From an uncultured Gammaproteobacteria bacterium (GTDB lineage Bacteria; Pseudomonadota; Gammaproteobacteria; SZUA-140), in the NCBI GenBank assembly GCA_945787155.1, contig CALZHD010000011.1, positions 1 through 51,621 on the forward strand: a DNA stretch of 51,621 nt, written 5' to 3'. The position numbers were made by a program, and so were the translations under genes. Under the pieces are notes generated by a model that was given only the letters and a program-made list of their open reading frames with translations, had not been told where the DNA came from and made no database searches. Every line of letters starts with the position of its first letter. The stretch's first letter is position 1. This document shows, piece after piece, positions 33,279 to 44,325 of the stretch.

Positions 33279-34553
33279 TTATTCGAACAGCAGTGAAAAT
33301 TCGTCGGACAGCCGCTGGAACATGCTGCCTTCCTCGATATCCTGCAGTGCGACCAGTGGGCGCTCAACCACTGTCTCCCCTTCCAGTGAGATATCAACGA
33401 TGCCGTGCTGGCTTCCTCTGGATGTCGGCGCAGTGATGTGTGAGTCGATTTTCATTGAGGCGTCGAGTTTGTCATAGCGGCCTCGTGGGATCGTGATGTA
33501 AAGATCTTCGGAGATGCCAAGTGGAAGCTGTTCATTAGCTCCTTTCCAGATGCGAGAGGTGGTTAACTGTGCGTTGGCACTATAGAGTTTACGTGTCTCG
33601 AAAAAACGGAAGCCGTAATTGAGCAGTTTCTGGCTTTCTTTGGCACGCGCTTCTTTGCTTTTGGTGCCGAGCACGATGGAGATCAGGCGCATCTCATCAC
33701 GCAGCGCCGATGCAATCAGGCAGAAGCCCGCCGAGTCGGTGTGGCCAGTCTTGACGCCATCGACATATTTATCGCGCCACAGCAAGGTGTTGCGATTGTG
33801 CTGTCGAATATCGTTATAGGTGAATTCCTTGACCGAGTACCATTTATAGTATTCTGGGAACTCGGTGATCAGTGCCTTGGTCAGTAGTGCAAGATCATGC
33901 ACGGTGGTGTAGTGGTCGGCAACTGGCATGCCGGTGCTGTTGACAAAATGGGAGTTCACCATGCCGAGTTTTTCTGCGTGGTGATTCATCAGTGAGGCAA
34001 AGGCATCTTCGCTACCGGCAACATGCTCGGCGAGTGCGACGCTGGCGTCGTTACCTGACTGAATGATCATCCCCTTCAATAAATCTTCGACTGAAACCCG
34101 TTTGTTGACCTCGACGAACATGCGCGAGCCTGCCATGCGCCACGCCTTTTCGCTGATCAGCACCTCACTGGTTAGTTGCAGGTTACCGGCGCGCAGTTCG
34201 CTGAAGACGATGTGAGCGGTCATCAGTTTGGTGAGGCTCGCGGGCTCCATCTGTTCATGGGTGTTTTTCTCGGCGATGATCTGTCCGCTATTGAAATCCT
34301 GCAACAGGTAACCGCGAGCGGCGATCTCGGGGGCATTTGGCGTTGGCATGGCCGCTGCGGTGGCAGCACTGAGAGGAAGCAACATGGCTGGAATCAGGAT
34401 GGCCAGTCCCAGTACGACTCCCAGCAAGCGGCGCGAGGTCGAAAAAAAGACGCGATGTCCGCCAAAGGGTGACATTGCGTTTCTGGTGGTTGGCTCGGTA
34501 GTGTGACTCACGAAACAGGCTCTCCTCAGTATGGCTCTAAAATGGCAGCCCAT
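33279..34553 (-). CDS. dacA: D-alanyl-D-alanine carboxypeptidase DacA (PBP5/6 family)
   Basis: A periplasmic penicillin-binding protein that trims the terminal D-Ala of peptidoglycan stem peptides. Active-site motifs are S106-x-x-K109 (ASLTK), SGN in IIQSGNDAS and KTG in DGVKTGHTD. A hydrophobic signal peptide at about residues 44-67 precedes the mature enzyme. The C-terminal domain ends in an amphipathic helix (SMFQRLSDEFSLLFE), the membrane anchor of PBP5. The long, charged N-terminus before the signal peptide is unusual; an internal ATG at 34475 (MSPFGG) would give a more normal start. Neither start has a convincing ribosome-binding site. Confidence 0.95.
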   Translation of the reverse strand: MGCHFRAILRRACFVSHTTEPTTRNAMSPFGGHRVFFSTSRRLLGVVLGLAILIPAMLLPLSAATAAAMPTPNAPEIAARGYLLQDFNSGQIIAEKNTHEQMEPASLTKLMTAHIVFSELRAGNLQLTSEVLISEKAWRMAGSRMFVEVNKRVSVEDLLKGMIIQSGNDASVALAEHVAGSEDAFASLMNHHAEKLGMVNSHFVNSTGMPVADHYTTVHDLALLTKALITEFPEYYKWYSVKEFTYNDIRQHNRNTLLWRDKYVDGVKTGHTDSAGFCLIASALRDEMRLISIVLGTKSKEARAKESQKLLNYGFRFFETRKLYSANAQLTTSRIWKGANEQLPLGISEDLYITIPRGRYDKLDASMKIDSHITAPTSRGSQHGIVDISLEGETVVERPLVALQDIEEGSMFQRLSDEFSLLFE

Positions 34554-34626
34554 AGTCTAACAAATTCTAGCGGTTGTTCGAGATTACCTGAGATGATGGT
34601 CGATTAGGACGATTTCAAGAGGTCGC

Positions 34627-35568
34627 TTAGTCAATGATGACATGCGGATTCTCAATGCCGAGTTTGGCCAGGCGCTTGATCACCTGGTCGGCCTCGGGGA
34701 CGTTATCGATGGGGCCGATGCGCACACGAAAGATCGACATGTCCGCCTTAACGCCCTGTGTGACATTGACTTTGGAGGCTGGCAGGGTCTCGATATCACG
34801 AATACGGGTGCGTAGATTCTCGGCGTTGAAACGATCGCCAAAGGCACCCACCTGCAGGTAGATGCCAACTGTCTGACCAGGGGCGACCTGTTGTAGTTTA
34901 TCTGCCTGTAATAGCGGGGCTTTTTGAGTGATGACCGGTTGAAGTGGCGCTTGCAATGGCATGGGTGGCGGTGGTGGTAGCGGTTTTTTAGCGGCGATGG
35001 CCGCCGCTGTTGGTGTCTGCATCGGTTGGGATGGGTCGATGGCGCGGACCTCCACCAGTCCAGTACCTGCCTCGGTGATGCCCAGCTTTATTGCCGCTGC
35101 ATAAGAGAGGTCGATGATGCGATGGTCTTTAAATGGACCACGGTCATTGATCTTGACGATGATCTTGCGACCATTCGTCAGATTGGTGACTTCGGCGTAG
35201 GTGGGCAGTGGCAGGCTCTTGTGGGCGGCGGTCATGGCAAGCATGTCATAGGGCTCGCCGCTGGAGGTGCGTTTGCCGTGGAATTTGGTGCCGTACCACG
35301 AAGCGACACCGCGCTCGACATGGCCGATGCTGCTCTTTTTTACATGGTAGCGTTTGCCAAAGACGACATAGGATTCAGGATTGCCGTAGCGGCTGTGTGG
35401 TTCAATACGTGGAACGGCATTAGCAACGTTGGAGACATCGACCGCATGAGCGGGCGCGCTGTCCTGACGGCTGAAAAAATTTGAGTCGCCGGTGGGTAGA
35501 CTGCCGCAGCCGCTGAGCAGTAATGGAATGGTGAGTGCGGCAATTTGACAGTGTCTATTGAAAGTCAT
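34627..35568 (-). CDS. rlpA: Septal ring lytic transglycosylase RlpA (lipoprotein)
   Basis: A 313-residue outer-membrane lipoprotein that cleaves denuded glycan strands at the septum. The signal peptide ends in the lipobox LLSGC. A double-psi beta-barrel domain follows at about residues 85-175, with GVASWYGTKFHGKRTSSGE and the catalytic-region NDRGPF. A proline-rich linker precedes a C-terminal SPOR domain (about 235-313) that binds denuded peptidoglycan. It lies between mltB and dacA. Confidence 0.96.
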   Translation of the reverse strand: MTFNRHCQIAALTIPLLLSGCGSLPTGDSNFFSRQDSAPAHAVDVSNVANAVPRIEPHSRYGNPESYVVFGKRYHVKKSSIGHVERGVASWYGTKFHGKRTSSGEPYDMLAMTAAHKSLPLPTYAEVTNLTNGRKIIVKINDRGPFKDHRIIDLSYAAAIKLGITEAGTGLVEVRAIDPSQPMQTPTAAAIAAKKPLPPPPPMPLQAPLQPVITQKAPLLQADKLQQVAPGQTVGIYLQVGAFGDRFNAENLRTRIRDIETLPASKVNVTQGVKADMSIFRVRIGPIDNVPEADQVIKRLAKLGIENPHVIID

Positions 35569-35616
35569 GATCTGGAAGCAGAATAATATATATCATTTAG
35601 AGCTGAGTGGGTTAGT

Positions 35617-36660
35617 TTAGTTCAACGTCGCGATGGCATCGATATGCTGTTGGCGAAGCTCCGTCGCAAGCTGGAATACCGCCATCGAGTACAGTGCGCT
35701 GTGATTGTAACGCGAAATGACATAGAAGTTGCGATAGCCAACCCAGTACTCCTTGTTTGAGCGATTTTCCAGCTCAATCAGCGTTGCCTTAATGGAGGCG
35801 GGAATTGCATCGGATTGCACTTCGTCTAGTGTCACGCCATGGGTGGTGAGTTGCGCCAGTGTCAGCGTTGGTTTGAGGCTTTTTTTGATCACTTTTTTGA
35901 AGGCGTTGCCGTCTACTTGAGCCTTGCTGGCGATCGGTGCGCCGTGCTGCCAGCCGTGACGACGGAAATAGTTGGCAACACTGCCGATGGCATCGGCGGT
36001 GTTGTTCCACAGGTCGCGTTTGCCATCATCGCTGAAGTCGACCGCATATTCACGATAGCTGCTGGAGATGAATTGTGGTTTACCCATCGCACCGGCATAG
36101 GAGCCTTTTAGGCTGCGTGGATCGATCGCTTCTTCGCGTGTCATCAACAGATATTGTTCCAGTTCATTGCGAAAGAATTTGCCGCGTTTGGGGTAGTCGA
36201 AACCAAGGGTCGTTAATGCGTCGAGCACGCGGTAGCGCCCTTTGTGTCGACCATAAAAGGATTCAACACCGATGATGGCGGTGATGATTTCGGGAGGGAC
36301 GCCGTACTTTTCTTCGGCGCGAGCGAGCGTTTCGTTGTTGGCCTGCCAAAACTCAAGGCCGCGCCGGATGCGTTTTTTGGTGACAAAAATTGGACGATAT
36401 TTGTACCAGGGTTTGCCTTCATAGGGGCGGGTGATCGCTTTGATAATATCTTTCTTCAGCGATGCCTCACTCAGTAGCTGTGTCAGCGACGCCCGTTCAA
36501 ACTGATGCTTGCTGACCATCTTATCGATGAACTGTTGTACCTCGGCGCGTTGGGTGATCGGTTTGTTGGCCGCGAGGGCGCTAGGCGTGAAGAATAACAG
36601 CAGTGAGAGTGTTAATAATGAGGTGAGTGCAATCGTTTTATTGTGTGGTGCAATGGTCAT
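35617..36660 (-). CDS. mltB: Lytic murein transglycosylase B
   Basis: A 347-residue exported enzyme cleaving the MurNAc-GlcNAc bond with 1,6-anhydro product. A signal peptide ends at about residue 30 (SALAAN). No lipobox is present, so it is probably soluble, unlike E. coli MltB. The catalytic glutamate is E133 in IIGVESFYG; later motifs GAMGKPQFISSSYREYAVDF and WNNTADAIGSVANYF are family signatures. It sits between rodA and rlpA. Confidence 0.96.
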   Translation of the reverse strand: MTIAPHNKTIALTSLLTLSLLLFFTPSALAANKPITQRAEVQQFIDKMVSKHQFERASLTQLLSEASLKKDIIKAITRPYEGKPWYKYRPIFVTKKRIRRGLEFWQANNETLARAEEKYGVPPEIITAIIGVESFYGRHKGRYRVLDALTTLGFDYPKRGKFFRNELEQYLLMTREEAIDPRSLKGSYAGAMGKPQFISSSYREYAVDFSDDGKRDLWNNTADAIGSVANYFRRHGWQHGAPIASKAQVDGNAFKKVIKKSLKPTLTLAQLTTHGVTLDEVQSDAIPASIKATLIELENRSNKEYWVGYRNFYVISRYNHSALYSMAVFQLATELRQQHIDAIATLN

Positions 36661-36686
36661 TGAAAGTACTCTCTTCTGTTGGCCCG

Positions 36687-37823
36687 CTAATTTGATAGCA
36701 GGCGACGATGGGTATGTATCGACATCAGGATGCCAAAGCCGGCCATCATCGTCACCATCGAGGTGCCTCCATAGCTGACCAGTGGCAGTGGCAGCCCCAC
36801 TACTGGCAGCAGTCCGGAGACCATGCCTATGTTAACGAAAGTATAGACGAAAAAGGTCAAAATCAAGCTGCCACCGAGCAGGCGTGTGAAGGTGCCCTGC
36901 GCCTGTGTCGCGATGTAGAGGCCGCGCACCACAATGAAGAGATAGAGGGACAGCAGGCAGAAGATGCCGATAAAACCGAACTCTTCACTGAAGACTGAGA
37001 AGATAAAATCGGTGGTGCGTTCCGGCAGAAACTCAAGGTGAGACTGCGAGCCGTTGAGCCACCCTTTACCGTAGATGCCGCCGGAGCCGATTGCAATCTT
37101 CGATTGAATGATGTGATAGCCAGCACCGAGCGGATCATTTTCCGGATTAAGGAATGTCATCACGCGGGCCTTTTGATAGTCATGCAGGTTGAACCACAGC
37201 AGCGGTGCGCAGACGGAGATCAGCAGCATGAAAATACTGACATGTTTCCAGCGAATCCCTGACAGTAGCAGCACGAAGATGCCAGAGCTGGCGATCAACA
37301 GTGAGGTGCCAAGGTCGGGCTGTTTGGCGATCAAAAGGACCGGCACGATGATGAGCAGGCAGGCAAAGAAAATATGTTTAAGTGAGGGGGGGACTGGGTT
37401 GTCGGCGAGATACCACGCAACCATGATCGGCACTGCCAGTTTCATTATTTCTGATGGCTGAAAGCGGAAGAATCCAAGGTCGAGCCAGCGTTGAGCCCCT
37501 TTACCTTCTTCACCAATGAGTAACACCGCGGCAAGCAACAGCATGCCAATGCCAAAGGCCCACGGGGCCCAGAACTGGATCTGGTGTGGTGGAATCTGTG
37601 CCACCACAATCATCACCGCAAATGCCAACGCCAGGCGCATCAATTGACGGGTGATGATGGCTTCATTTTGCCCACTGGCGCTGTAAAGGATCACGAGTCC
37701 AATCGCGGAAAGTATGATGATGCCGAGTAGTAGTGGAATATCGAGGTGTAACCCGCGCACAAACATACGTGACTGGCGGCGCTCTCCCCATTGGGTGTAC
37801 TCATTATTTCTGCTCTTCATCAT
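36687..37823 (-). CDS. rodA: Peptidoglycan glycosyltransferase RodA
   Basis: A SEDS-family glycan polymerase of the elongasome, working with PBP2. The 378-residue protein has about ten transmembrane segments. Signature motifs include ERTTDFIFSVFSEEFGFIG and YGGTSMVTMMAGFGI. The start overlaps the stop of mrdA (ATGATG over TGA), so synthesis depends on translation reaching the end of mrdA. The frameshift in mrdA may therefore reduce RodA, unless it is a sequence error. Confidence 0.97.
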   Translation of the reverse strand: MMKSRNNEYTQWGERRQSRMFVRGLHLDIPLLLGIIILSAIGLVILYSASGQNEAIITRQLMRLALAFAVMIVVAQIPPHQIQFWAPWAFGIGMLLLAAVLLIGEEGKGAQRWLDLGFFRFQPSEIMKLAVPIMVAWYLADNPVPPSLKHIFFACLLIIVPVLLIAKQPDLGTSLLIASSGIFVLLLSGIRWKHVSIFMLLISVCAPLLWFNLHDYQKARVMTFLNPENDPLGAGYHIIQSKIAIGSGGIYGKGWLNGSQSHLEFLPERTTDFIFSVFSEEFGFIGIFCLLSLYLFIVVRGLYIATQAQGTFTRLLGGSLILTFFVYTFVNIGMVSGLLPVVGLPLPLVSYGGTSMVTMMAGFGILMSIHTHRRLLSN

Positions 37824-39639
37824 GAGCTTTTTTTCGATGCCATATATTGATCTATGACCGCACGTGCCACCGGTGCCGCGACAGAACCACCGCCGCCGCC
37901 ATTTTCCACGATGACGGCAATCGCAATCTCGGGTTTATCCGCCGGGGCGAAGGCGATGAACAGGGCGTGATCACGCAGCCGTTCTGCAATATCCTCTTTC
38001 ACATATTTTTCGTCCTGTTTGATGCCAAAGACCTGCGCGGTGCCTGTCTTGCCGGCAATCTTGAACGAAATGCCCTCACTGATGGAGCGCGCGGTGCCGC
38101 GAATACTATGAACAACTTTGACCATTGAATTCACCATGTATTCCCAGTTTTCGTCGGAGGCGATCTGGTGGAGGTCTTGTTGTTCCAGTGCGGCGGGCAT
38201 AGGCTCATCATTATTGGTGGCCGTGCCAAATGCCTTGACGATACGGGGTCTGGAGCGGAGGCCGCGACTCGCGAGTGTGGCAGTGGCAGAGGCGAGTTGT
38301 AGTGGCGTGGTGAGGTTATAGCCCTGGCCGATGCCACTGATCAGGGTTTCGCCAGTGTACCAGGGCAGCCCCTTTTTCTGACGTTTCCAATGACTTGATG
38401 GCAGGATGCCGGAGAGTTCACCGGGCAGATCGATAGCGGTCTTTTTGCCCAGGCCGAAGTGGGCAAGATAATCACTCATCGAGTCAATGCCAAGGCTCAG
38501 TGCAAGGTCATAAAAGAAGACATCGCACGACTCGATGATCGCCTTTTCAAGTGTAGTGGTGCCGTGGCCGGTCTTTTTCCAGTCGCGGTATTTGTGATCG
38601 TCCCCTTTTAGTGAAAACCAGCCGGGGCAGAAGGTGCTGCTATTGATCTTTATCTTGCCGTTTTCGAGGCCGGCGAGTCCAACAAAGGGTTTAATGGTGG
38701 AAGTGGTTTGTCGATATCCTCCTGCAGCGCACGATAGCTTTGTGAGTCGATGCCGACGACAAAGGGATTTGGATCGTAACTCGGTTTACTGACCATTGCC
38801 AGCACATCACCACTGCGTGGGTCGATGGCAATCACTGCACCACGGTAGTCGCCAAGCGCGTTGTTTGCGACCTGCTGTAGCGCTATATCGAGCGTTAAAT
38901 GGAGATCGTTGCCTGGCAGTGGCGGGGTCTGTTTGAGTGTACGAATGGTACGGCCGACCACATTGGTTTCGATGCTCTTGAAACCGACAGTGCCGTGAAG
39001 TGAATCTTCGTAGAATTTTTCGACGCCCAACTTTCCGATGTGATGGGTGGCGCTGTAGTTTGAGGCATCGATCTTTTGTAGTTCATTGACATTGATGCGC
39101 CCCACGTAGCCGATGACGTGAGCGGTGAGGTGGCTATAGGGGTAGTCGCGTACCAGACGTGCCTCGATCTCTACGCCGGGAAAATGGTGGCGACTGGCGG
39201 CGAAGCGGGCTACCTCAACATCATTGAGGTGAGTTCGCAGTGGGATGCTGCGGAAGGCACTTTTTTGCTGCAGTTGTTTTTTGAAACGCTTGAGGTGATC
39301 GTCGCTGATTTCAAGAATTTCACCCAGTGCGCGGATTGTTTCATCAATATCACTGACACGCTCCGGTACGATCTCAAGACTGAATGCCGGTAGATTCTGC
39401 GCGAGGAGGATGCCGTTGCGGTCATAGATCAGACCGCGTGTCGGCGGCACCGGTACGATACTGACACGGTTATCTTCTGCCAGCGTGGTGTAGTGTTCGT
39501 GGCTGATAATCTGAAGATAGACAAGACGCGCCAGAATGGTGAAGATCATGATGACGACCAGCGCGAGTGCTATGGCCGCGCGATCATTGAAGGTGCGGCT
39601 CTCTCGAATGTGATCCTTGATGCGAAGACGTGGTGCCAT
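37820..39639 (-). pseudogene. mrdA: Penicillin-binding protein 2 MrdA, frameshifted at the active site
   Basis: PBP2 is the elongasome transpeptidase. The N-terminal ~313 codons read normally: cytoplasmic tail, one membrane helix, and pedestal domain with RGLIYDRNG. The frame then shifts at 38701-38703. The other frame continues from STIK (the catalytic Ser-x-x-Lys) through ESCD and KTGTAQV to the stop. In homologues about 12 residues containing the NRA...YPPG motif sit between KPL and the Ser-x-x-Lys. These are missing, and the frame offset needs a deletion of 3n+1 bases, so about 37 nt are lost. With them restored the protein would be about 618 residues, normal length. Both halves look well conserved and mrdA is usually essential, so an assembly or sequencing error is at least as likely as a true pseudogene. 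Confidence 0.85.
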
Positions 39640-39702
39640 GAGCGGGGGTCAGTCGTCGTTAGGGTGGCGATTGGCCAGTGCTGGGATTTGCATCGTCATC
39701 AT

Positions 39703-40191
39703 CTATGAGACCTTGAGTTTTCTGCGTAAAGCACGCAATGAGACAAATACCAGTGGCCATGCAAGCATGCTGCTGAACGAGGGCAGCCAGTAGGTCCAGA
39801 GGTCGATCGACTGGCCGGTGATCCCCTTAACCCACAAATTTAGCATCTGGCTGAGTGATACTAATATAAAGACACTCAGTGCCTGTTGCCACAGGGGGAA
39901 GACGCGTAGCCGCTGATAGAGTTTCAGTGTGATGTAGGCGATGAGACAGAGGGTGAGTGCGTTTTGCCCCAGTAGTCCGACGCGTAGCACGTCGAGCATC
40001 AGCCCGAGTCCCCACGCTATGCCGACGCCGACGCGGCTCGGCAACGCCATGCTCCAGTAGATCAATACCAGTGCTACCCATTCTGGGCGTGCCACAGCAA
40101 GCCAGTCGGGCAGTGGGAAGACCGTGAGTGCCAGTGCGCCGATAAAACTGAGGGCGATGATCTCGCTACCCTGTGCCTTTTTATAGATCAC
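39703..40191 (-). CDS. mreD: Rod shape-determining protein MreD
   Basis: A 162-residue inner-membrane protein with about five transmembrane segments, part of the MreBCD-RodZ elongasome. Its size, hydrophobicity and position between mreC and mrdA identify it; the PLPDWLAVARPEWVALVLIYW segment near the N-terminus is typical. Its start overlaps the stop of mreC by four bases, so they are translationally coupled. Confidence 0.94.
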   Translation of the reverse strand: MIYKKAQGSEIIALSFIGALALTVFPLPDWLAVARPEWVALVLIYWSMALPSRVGVGIAWGLGLMLDVLRVGLLGQNALTLCLIAYITLKLYQRLRVFPLWQQALSVFILVSLSQMLNLWVKGITGQSIDLWTYWLPSFSSMLAWPLVFVSLRALRRKLKVS

Positions 40192-41087
40192 GGTGCTGGC
40201 TCCTGCTCTGCGCTGTCATCGTCAGGAACCACAATCTCTTCTTGTTCCACTTCCTTTGCCGTTTCGGGAGGGTTGTTCCAGACCAATAATACTTCGCGTG
40301 CGCTTTCCAGTTTACCGGTTGGTTCTGCCTGGACCTCGGCAAAAGGTTGGCCGGGGTTACGTGTGACGACTGTCACTCGCGCCGCCGGGTAACCGGGGGG
40401 GAAGCGTCCACCCAGGCCAGAAGTGACCAGCAGGTCGCCGACTTCGATATCGGCGTTGTTGGGCAGATGAGGGAGTTCGAGGCGGTTGGGTTCACCGGTG
40501 CCCATGGCAATGGCGCGCTGGCCGTTGCGATTGACCTGTACCGGCAGTGCGTGGCTTGGGTCTGTGATCAGCATTGCGGTGCTGTTAAGAGGGGTGACGT
40601 GAACCACCTGCCCGAGGATACCGCTGGCATCGAGGATTGGTTGACCACGATAGACATCGTTATGTGATCCCTTGCTGATGACCACCTGCTGGGTAAAGGG
40701 TTTCATGTCAACGGATAACAGTTCGGCAATCAGGACGCGGTCACTGACATTGATCGTTGAGTCGAGCAGTGCGCGCAGGCGCATATTTTCTGCCGCCAGC
40801 GCATCGAGTTTTTGCAGTTGGGTATTAAACAGGAACTGCTGCGCGCGCAGACTATTATTTTGTTCGATCAGAGTCTGGCGTGTCGATAGTGACTCCGACA
40901 GCCATTCACCGACACCTGCCGGCAGGTTGATCAGGTACTGGATGGGGTAGATCGCGGTGGTGAGTACGCTGCGCACGTTTTCCATATGCTGCTGACGGTG
41001 ATCCATCACCATCATGGTGACGGAGAGAACTGTCAGAATAAGCAAGCGCAGCGTGGTGGACGGCCCTTGGGCAAATAGGGGTTTTAT
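40188..41087 (-). CDS. mreC: Rod shape-determining protein MreC, probable ATA start
   Basis: MreC is a periplasmic scaffold of the elongasome. From 41087 the frame reads ATA AAA CCC, giving xKPLFAQGPSTTLRLLIL, which matches the conserved KP-F-GPS N-terminus just before the single membrane helix. A GAGAGGTG site lies five bases upstream of the ATA. No ATG, GTG or TTG lies in frame between the upstream stop and this point; the first standard start, a TTG at 41045, has no ribosome-binding site and would cut off 14 conserved residues. The product would have 299 residues, with a coiled coil after the helix, a beta-domain, and an acidic C-terminal tail. Either translation starts at ATA or the base is a sequencing error. 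Confidence 0.9.
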   Translation of the reverse strand: MKPLFAQGPSTTLRLLILTVLSVTMMVMDHRQQHMENVRSVLTTAIYPIQYLINLPAGVGEWLSESLSTRQTLIEQNNSLRAQQFLFNTQLQKLDALAAENMRLRALLDSTINVSDRVLIAELLSVDMKPFTQQVVISKGSHNDVYRGQPILDASGILGQVVHVTPLNSTAMLITDPSHALPVQVNRNGQRAIAMGTGEPNRLELPHLPNNADIEVGDLLVTSGLGGRFPPGYPAARVTVVTRNPGQPFAEVQAEPTGKLESAREVLLVWNNPPETAKEVEQEEIVVPDDDSAEQEPAP

Positions 41088-41134
41088 GGAGCACCTCTCA
41101 GACGATTCTCAATGGCTCAAAGCCGGTTACTTGA

Positions 41135-42283
<1,149 letters not shown>

Positions 42284-42508
42284 CTAGGTAAATCGCAAAT
42301 ACTCTAGCAGTGGGTGACTATTAGAGCAAGCGTGTTGAGTTATTCGGCTGATCTAACAGGTTTTTTAATTTTCCTGTGTAATGGACTGTGACCGGGGTCA
42401 ATTGTTGCGTGAATATTTTTCAGCAAACTGCTCGAATATGATAAATTCCATCCCCTTGTTGTTTTGTAATATTGTCTGGAACAAAAGTTCGGGTGAAAGA
42501 GGTAAGTT

Positions 42509-42796
42509 ATGTCAGTAGATCAGTCCGATATTACCAAAGTTGCGCTGCTTGCGCGGCTGAAGATCGATGAGGCCGATGTGCCGCAGTATGTGGAAAATCT
42601 GTCGAATATCCTTGATCTGGTTGAGCAGATGGGTGAGGTTGATACCGACAATGTGGTGCCGATGGCGCATCCACTCGATGCTGCACAGCGTTTGCGTGTT
42701 GACGAAGTGACTGAAACGGATCAGCGTGACCGCTTTCAGGCATTGGCCCCGCAGGTGGAGGCGGGGCTCTATCTTGTTCCCAAAGTGATCGAGTGA
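42509..42796 (+). CDS. gatC: Asp-tRNA(Asn)/Glu-tRNA(Gln) amidotransferase subunit GatC
   Basis: GatC links GatA and GatB of the tRNA-dependent amidotransferase. The 95-residue protein starts MSVDQSDITKVALLARLKID and contains the central VDTDNVVPMAHPLD motif of the family. A GAGG site precedes the ATG. It is first in gatC-gatA-gatB and divergent from mreB. Confidence 0.97.
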   Translation: MSVDQSDITKVALLARLKIDEADVPQYVENLSNILDLVEQMGEVDTDNVVPMAHPLDAAQRLRVDEVTETDQRDRFQALAPQVEAGLYLVPKVIE

Positions 42797-42858
42797 CTTT
42801 TTCTGATCTCGCCGCTTTATCTTTATATATTCAATAAGACAGCTTTTTAATTATCGTT

Positions 42859-44313
42859 ATGCATACTAAAACTATTGCTCAATTAAGCGCTGCGTTGCGC
42901 AGTGGTGAGGTCTCCAGTGTGGAGCTGACTTCACTGTTTCTTGATCGCATCAAGCAGCATAACCCTGCACTGAACTGTTTTATCTCGATCACTGAGGAGC
43001 AGGCGCTTGCGGCAGCGGCAGCGGCAGATCGGTGTCTCAAAGCGGGTGATGCTGCGCCACTGACCGGCGTGCCGATCGCCCATAAAGATATTTTTTGCAC
43101 TCAGGGGGTGAAGACCACCTGCGCCTCGAAGATGCTCGATAACTTTATTGCGCCGTATGAGTCGACCTGTACTGCCAGGATTGCAGAGGCCGGTGCGGTG
43201 ATGCTGGGTAAGACCAATATGGATGAATTTGCGATGGGTTCATCGAATGAGACCAGCTATTATGGCGCGGTGAAAAATCCGTGGGATCAGGCGCGTGTGC
43301 CCGGCGGTTCATCGGGGGGCTCGGTCTCCGCGGTGGCGGCGAGACTGGCGCCGGCGGCGACGGGGACCGATACCGGCGGTTCGATTCGTCAGCCAGCGGC
43401 ACTGTGTGGCTTGACCGGGCTGAAGCCGACCTACGGACGGGTGTCACGCTTCGGCATGATCGCCTTTGCCTCTAGTCTCGATCAGGCTGGCCCCATCACT
43501 TATAGCGCCGAAGATGCGGCACTGCTGATGAATCTGATGGCCGGGTTCGACGAACGCGATTCGACCAGTGTTGAACGGGAGGTGCCGGATTACAGCGCAG
43601 GCCTCGACAACGGTATCGAAGGGCTCAAGATTGGCTTGCCGAAGGAGTACTTTGATGAAGGACTGGATGACAACGTCGCGCGCGTGATCGATGCTGCCAT
43701 CAAGGAATATGAGGCGTTGGGGGCCATTATAAAAGAGATCAGCCTGCCTAATACAGGGCTGGCGGTACCGACCTATTATGTCGTAGCGCCCGCTGAGTGT
43801 TCGACGAATCTCTCCCGTTTCGATGGCGTTCGCTTTGGTCACCGCTGTGAAGATCCCGAGGATCTGTTTGATCTCTACACCCGTTCGCGTGGTGAAGGCT
43901 TTGGCGCTGAGGTCAAACGTCGCATCATGATCGGTACCTATGTGCTCTCTGCCGGCTATTACGACGCCTATTATCTGAAGGCGCAGAAGATTCGTCGCCT
44001 GATCAGTGATGACTTCCGCGCTGCCTTTGAAACGGTGGATGTGATCATGGGGCCGACGACGCCGACCACCGCCTTCAAATTGGGGGAAAAGGCAGACGAT
44101 CCGGTGACGATGTACCTCTCCGATATATACACCATCGCGGTCAATATGGCGGGGCTGCCTGCGGCCTCGATTCCGGCGGGTTTTGTTGATGGTTTGCCGG
44201 TGGGGTTGCAGCTGATTGGAAACTATTTTGAAGAATCGCACCTGCTCAATATGGCGCACAAATACCAGCAGGTGACCGACTGGCATCTGCAAATGCCAAA
44301 AGAATTTCAGTAA
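42859..44313 (+). CDS. gatA: Asp-tRNA(Asn)/Glu-tRNA(Gln) amidotransferase subunit GatA
   Basis: The glutaminase subunit that releases ammonia for the amidation of mischarged tRNA. The 484-residue protein has the amidase-signature triad: K76 in AHKD, the GGSSGGS motif at 149-155 and the nucleophile serine S174 in GTDTGGS. Length is normal. It lies 62 bp after gatC and 12 bp before gatB. Confidence 0.98.
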   Translation: MHTKTIAQLSAALRSGEVSSVELTSLFLDRIKQHNPALNCFISITEEQALAAAAAADRCLKAGDAAPLTGVPIAHKDIFCTQGVKTTCASKMLDNFIAPYESTCTARIAEAGAVMLGKTNMDEFAMGSSNETSYYGAVKNPWDQARVPGGSSGGSVSAVAARLAPAATGTDTGGSIRQPAALCGLTGLKPTYGRVSRFGMIAFASSLDQAGPITYSAEDAALLMNLMAGFDERDSTSVEREVPDYSAGLDNGIEGLKIGLPKEYFDEGLDDNVARVIDAAIKEYEALGAIIKEISLPNTGLAVPTYYVVAPAECSTNLSRFDGVRFGHRCEDPEDLFDLYTRSRGEGFGAEVKRRIMIGTYVLSAGYYDAYYLKAQKIRRLISDDFRAAFETVDVIMGPTTPTTAFKLGEKADDPVTMYLSDIYTIAVNMAGLPAASIPAGFVDGLPVGLQLIGNYFEESHLLNMAHKYQQVTDWHLQMPKEFQ

Positions 44314-44325
44314 GGGGCTATTAAG

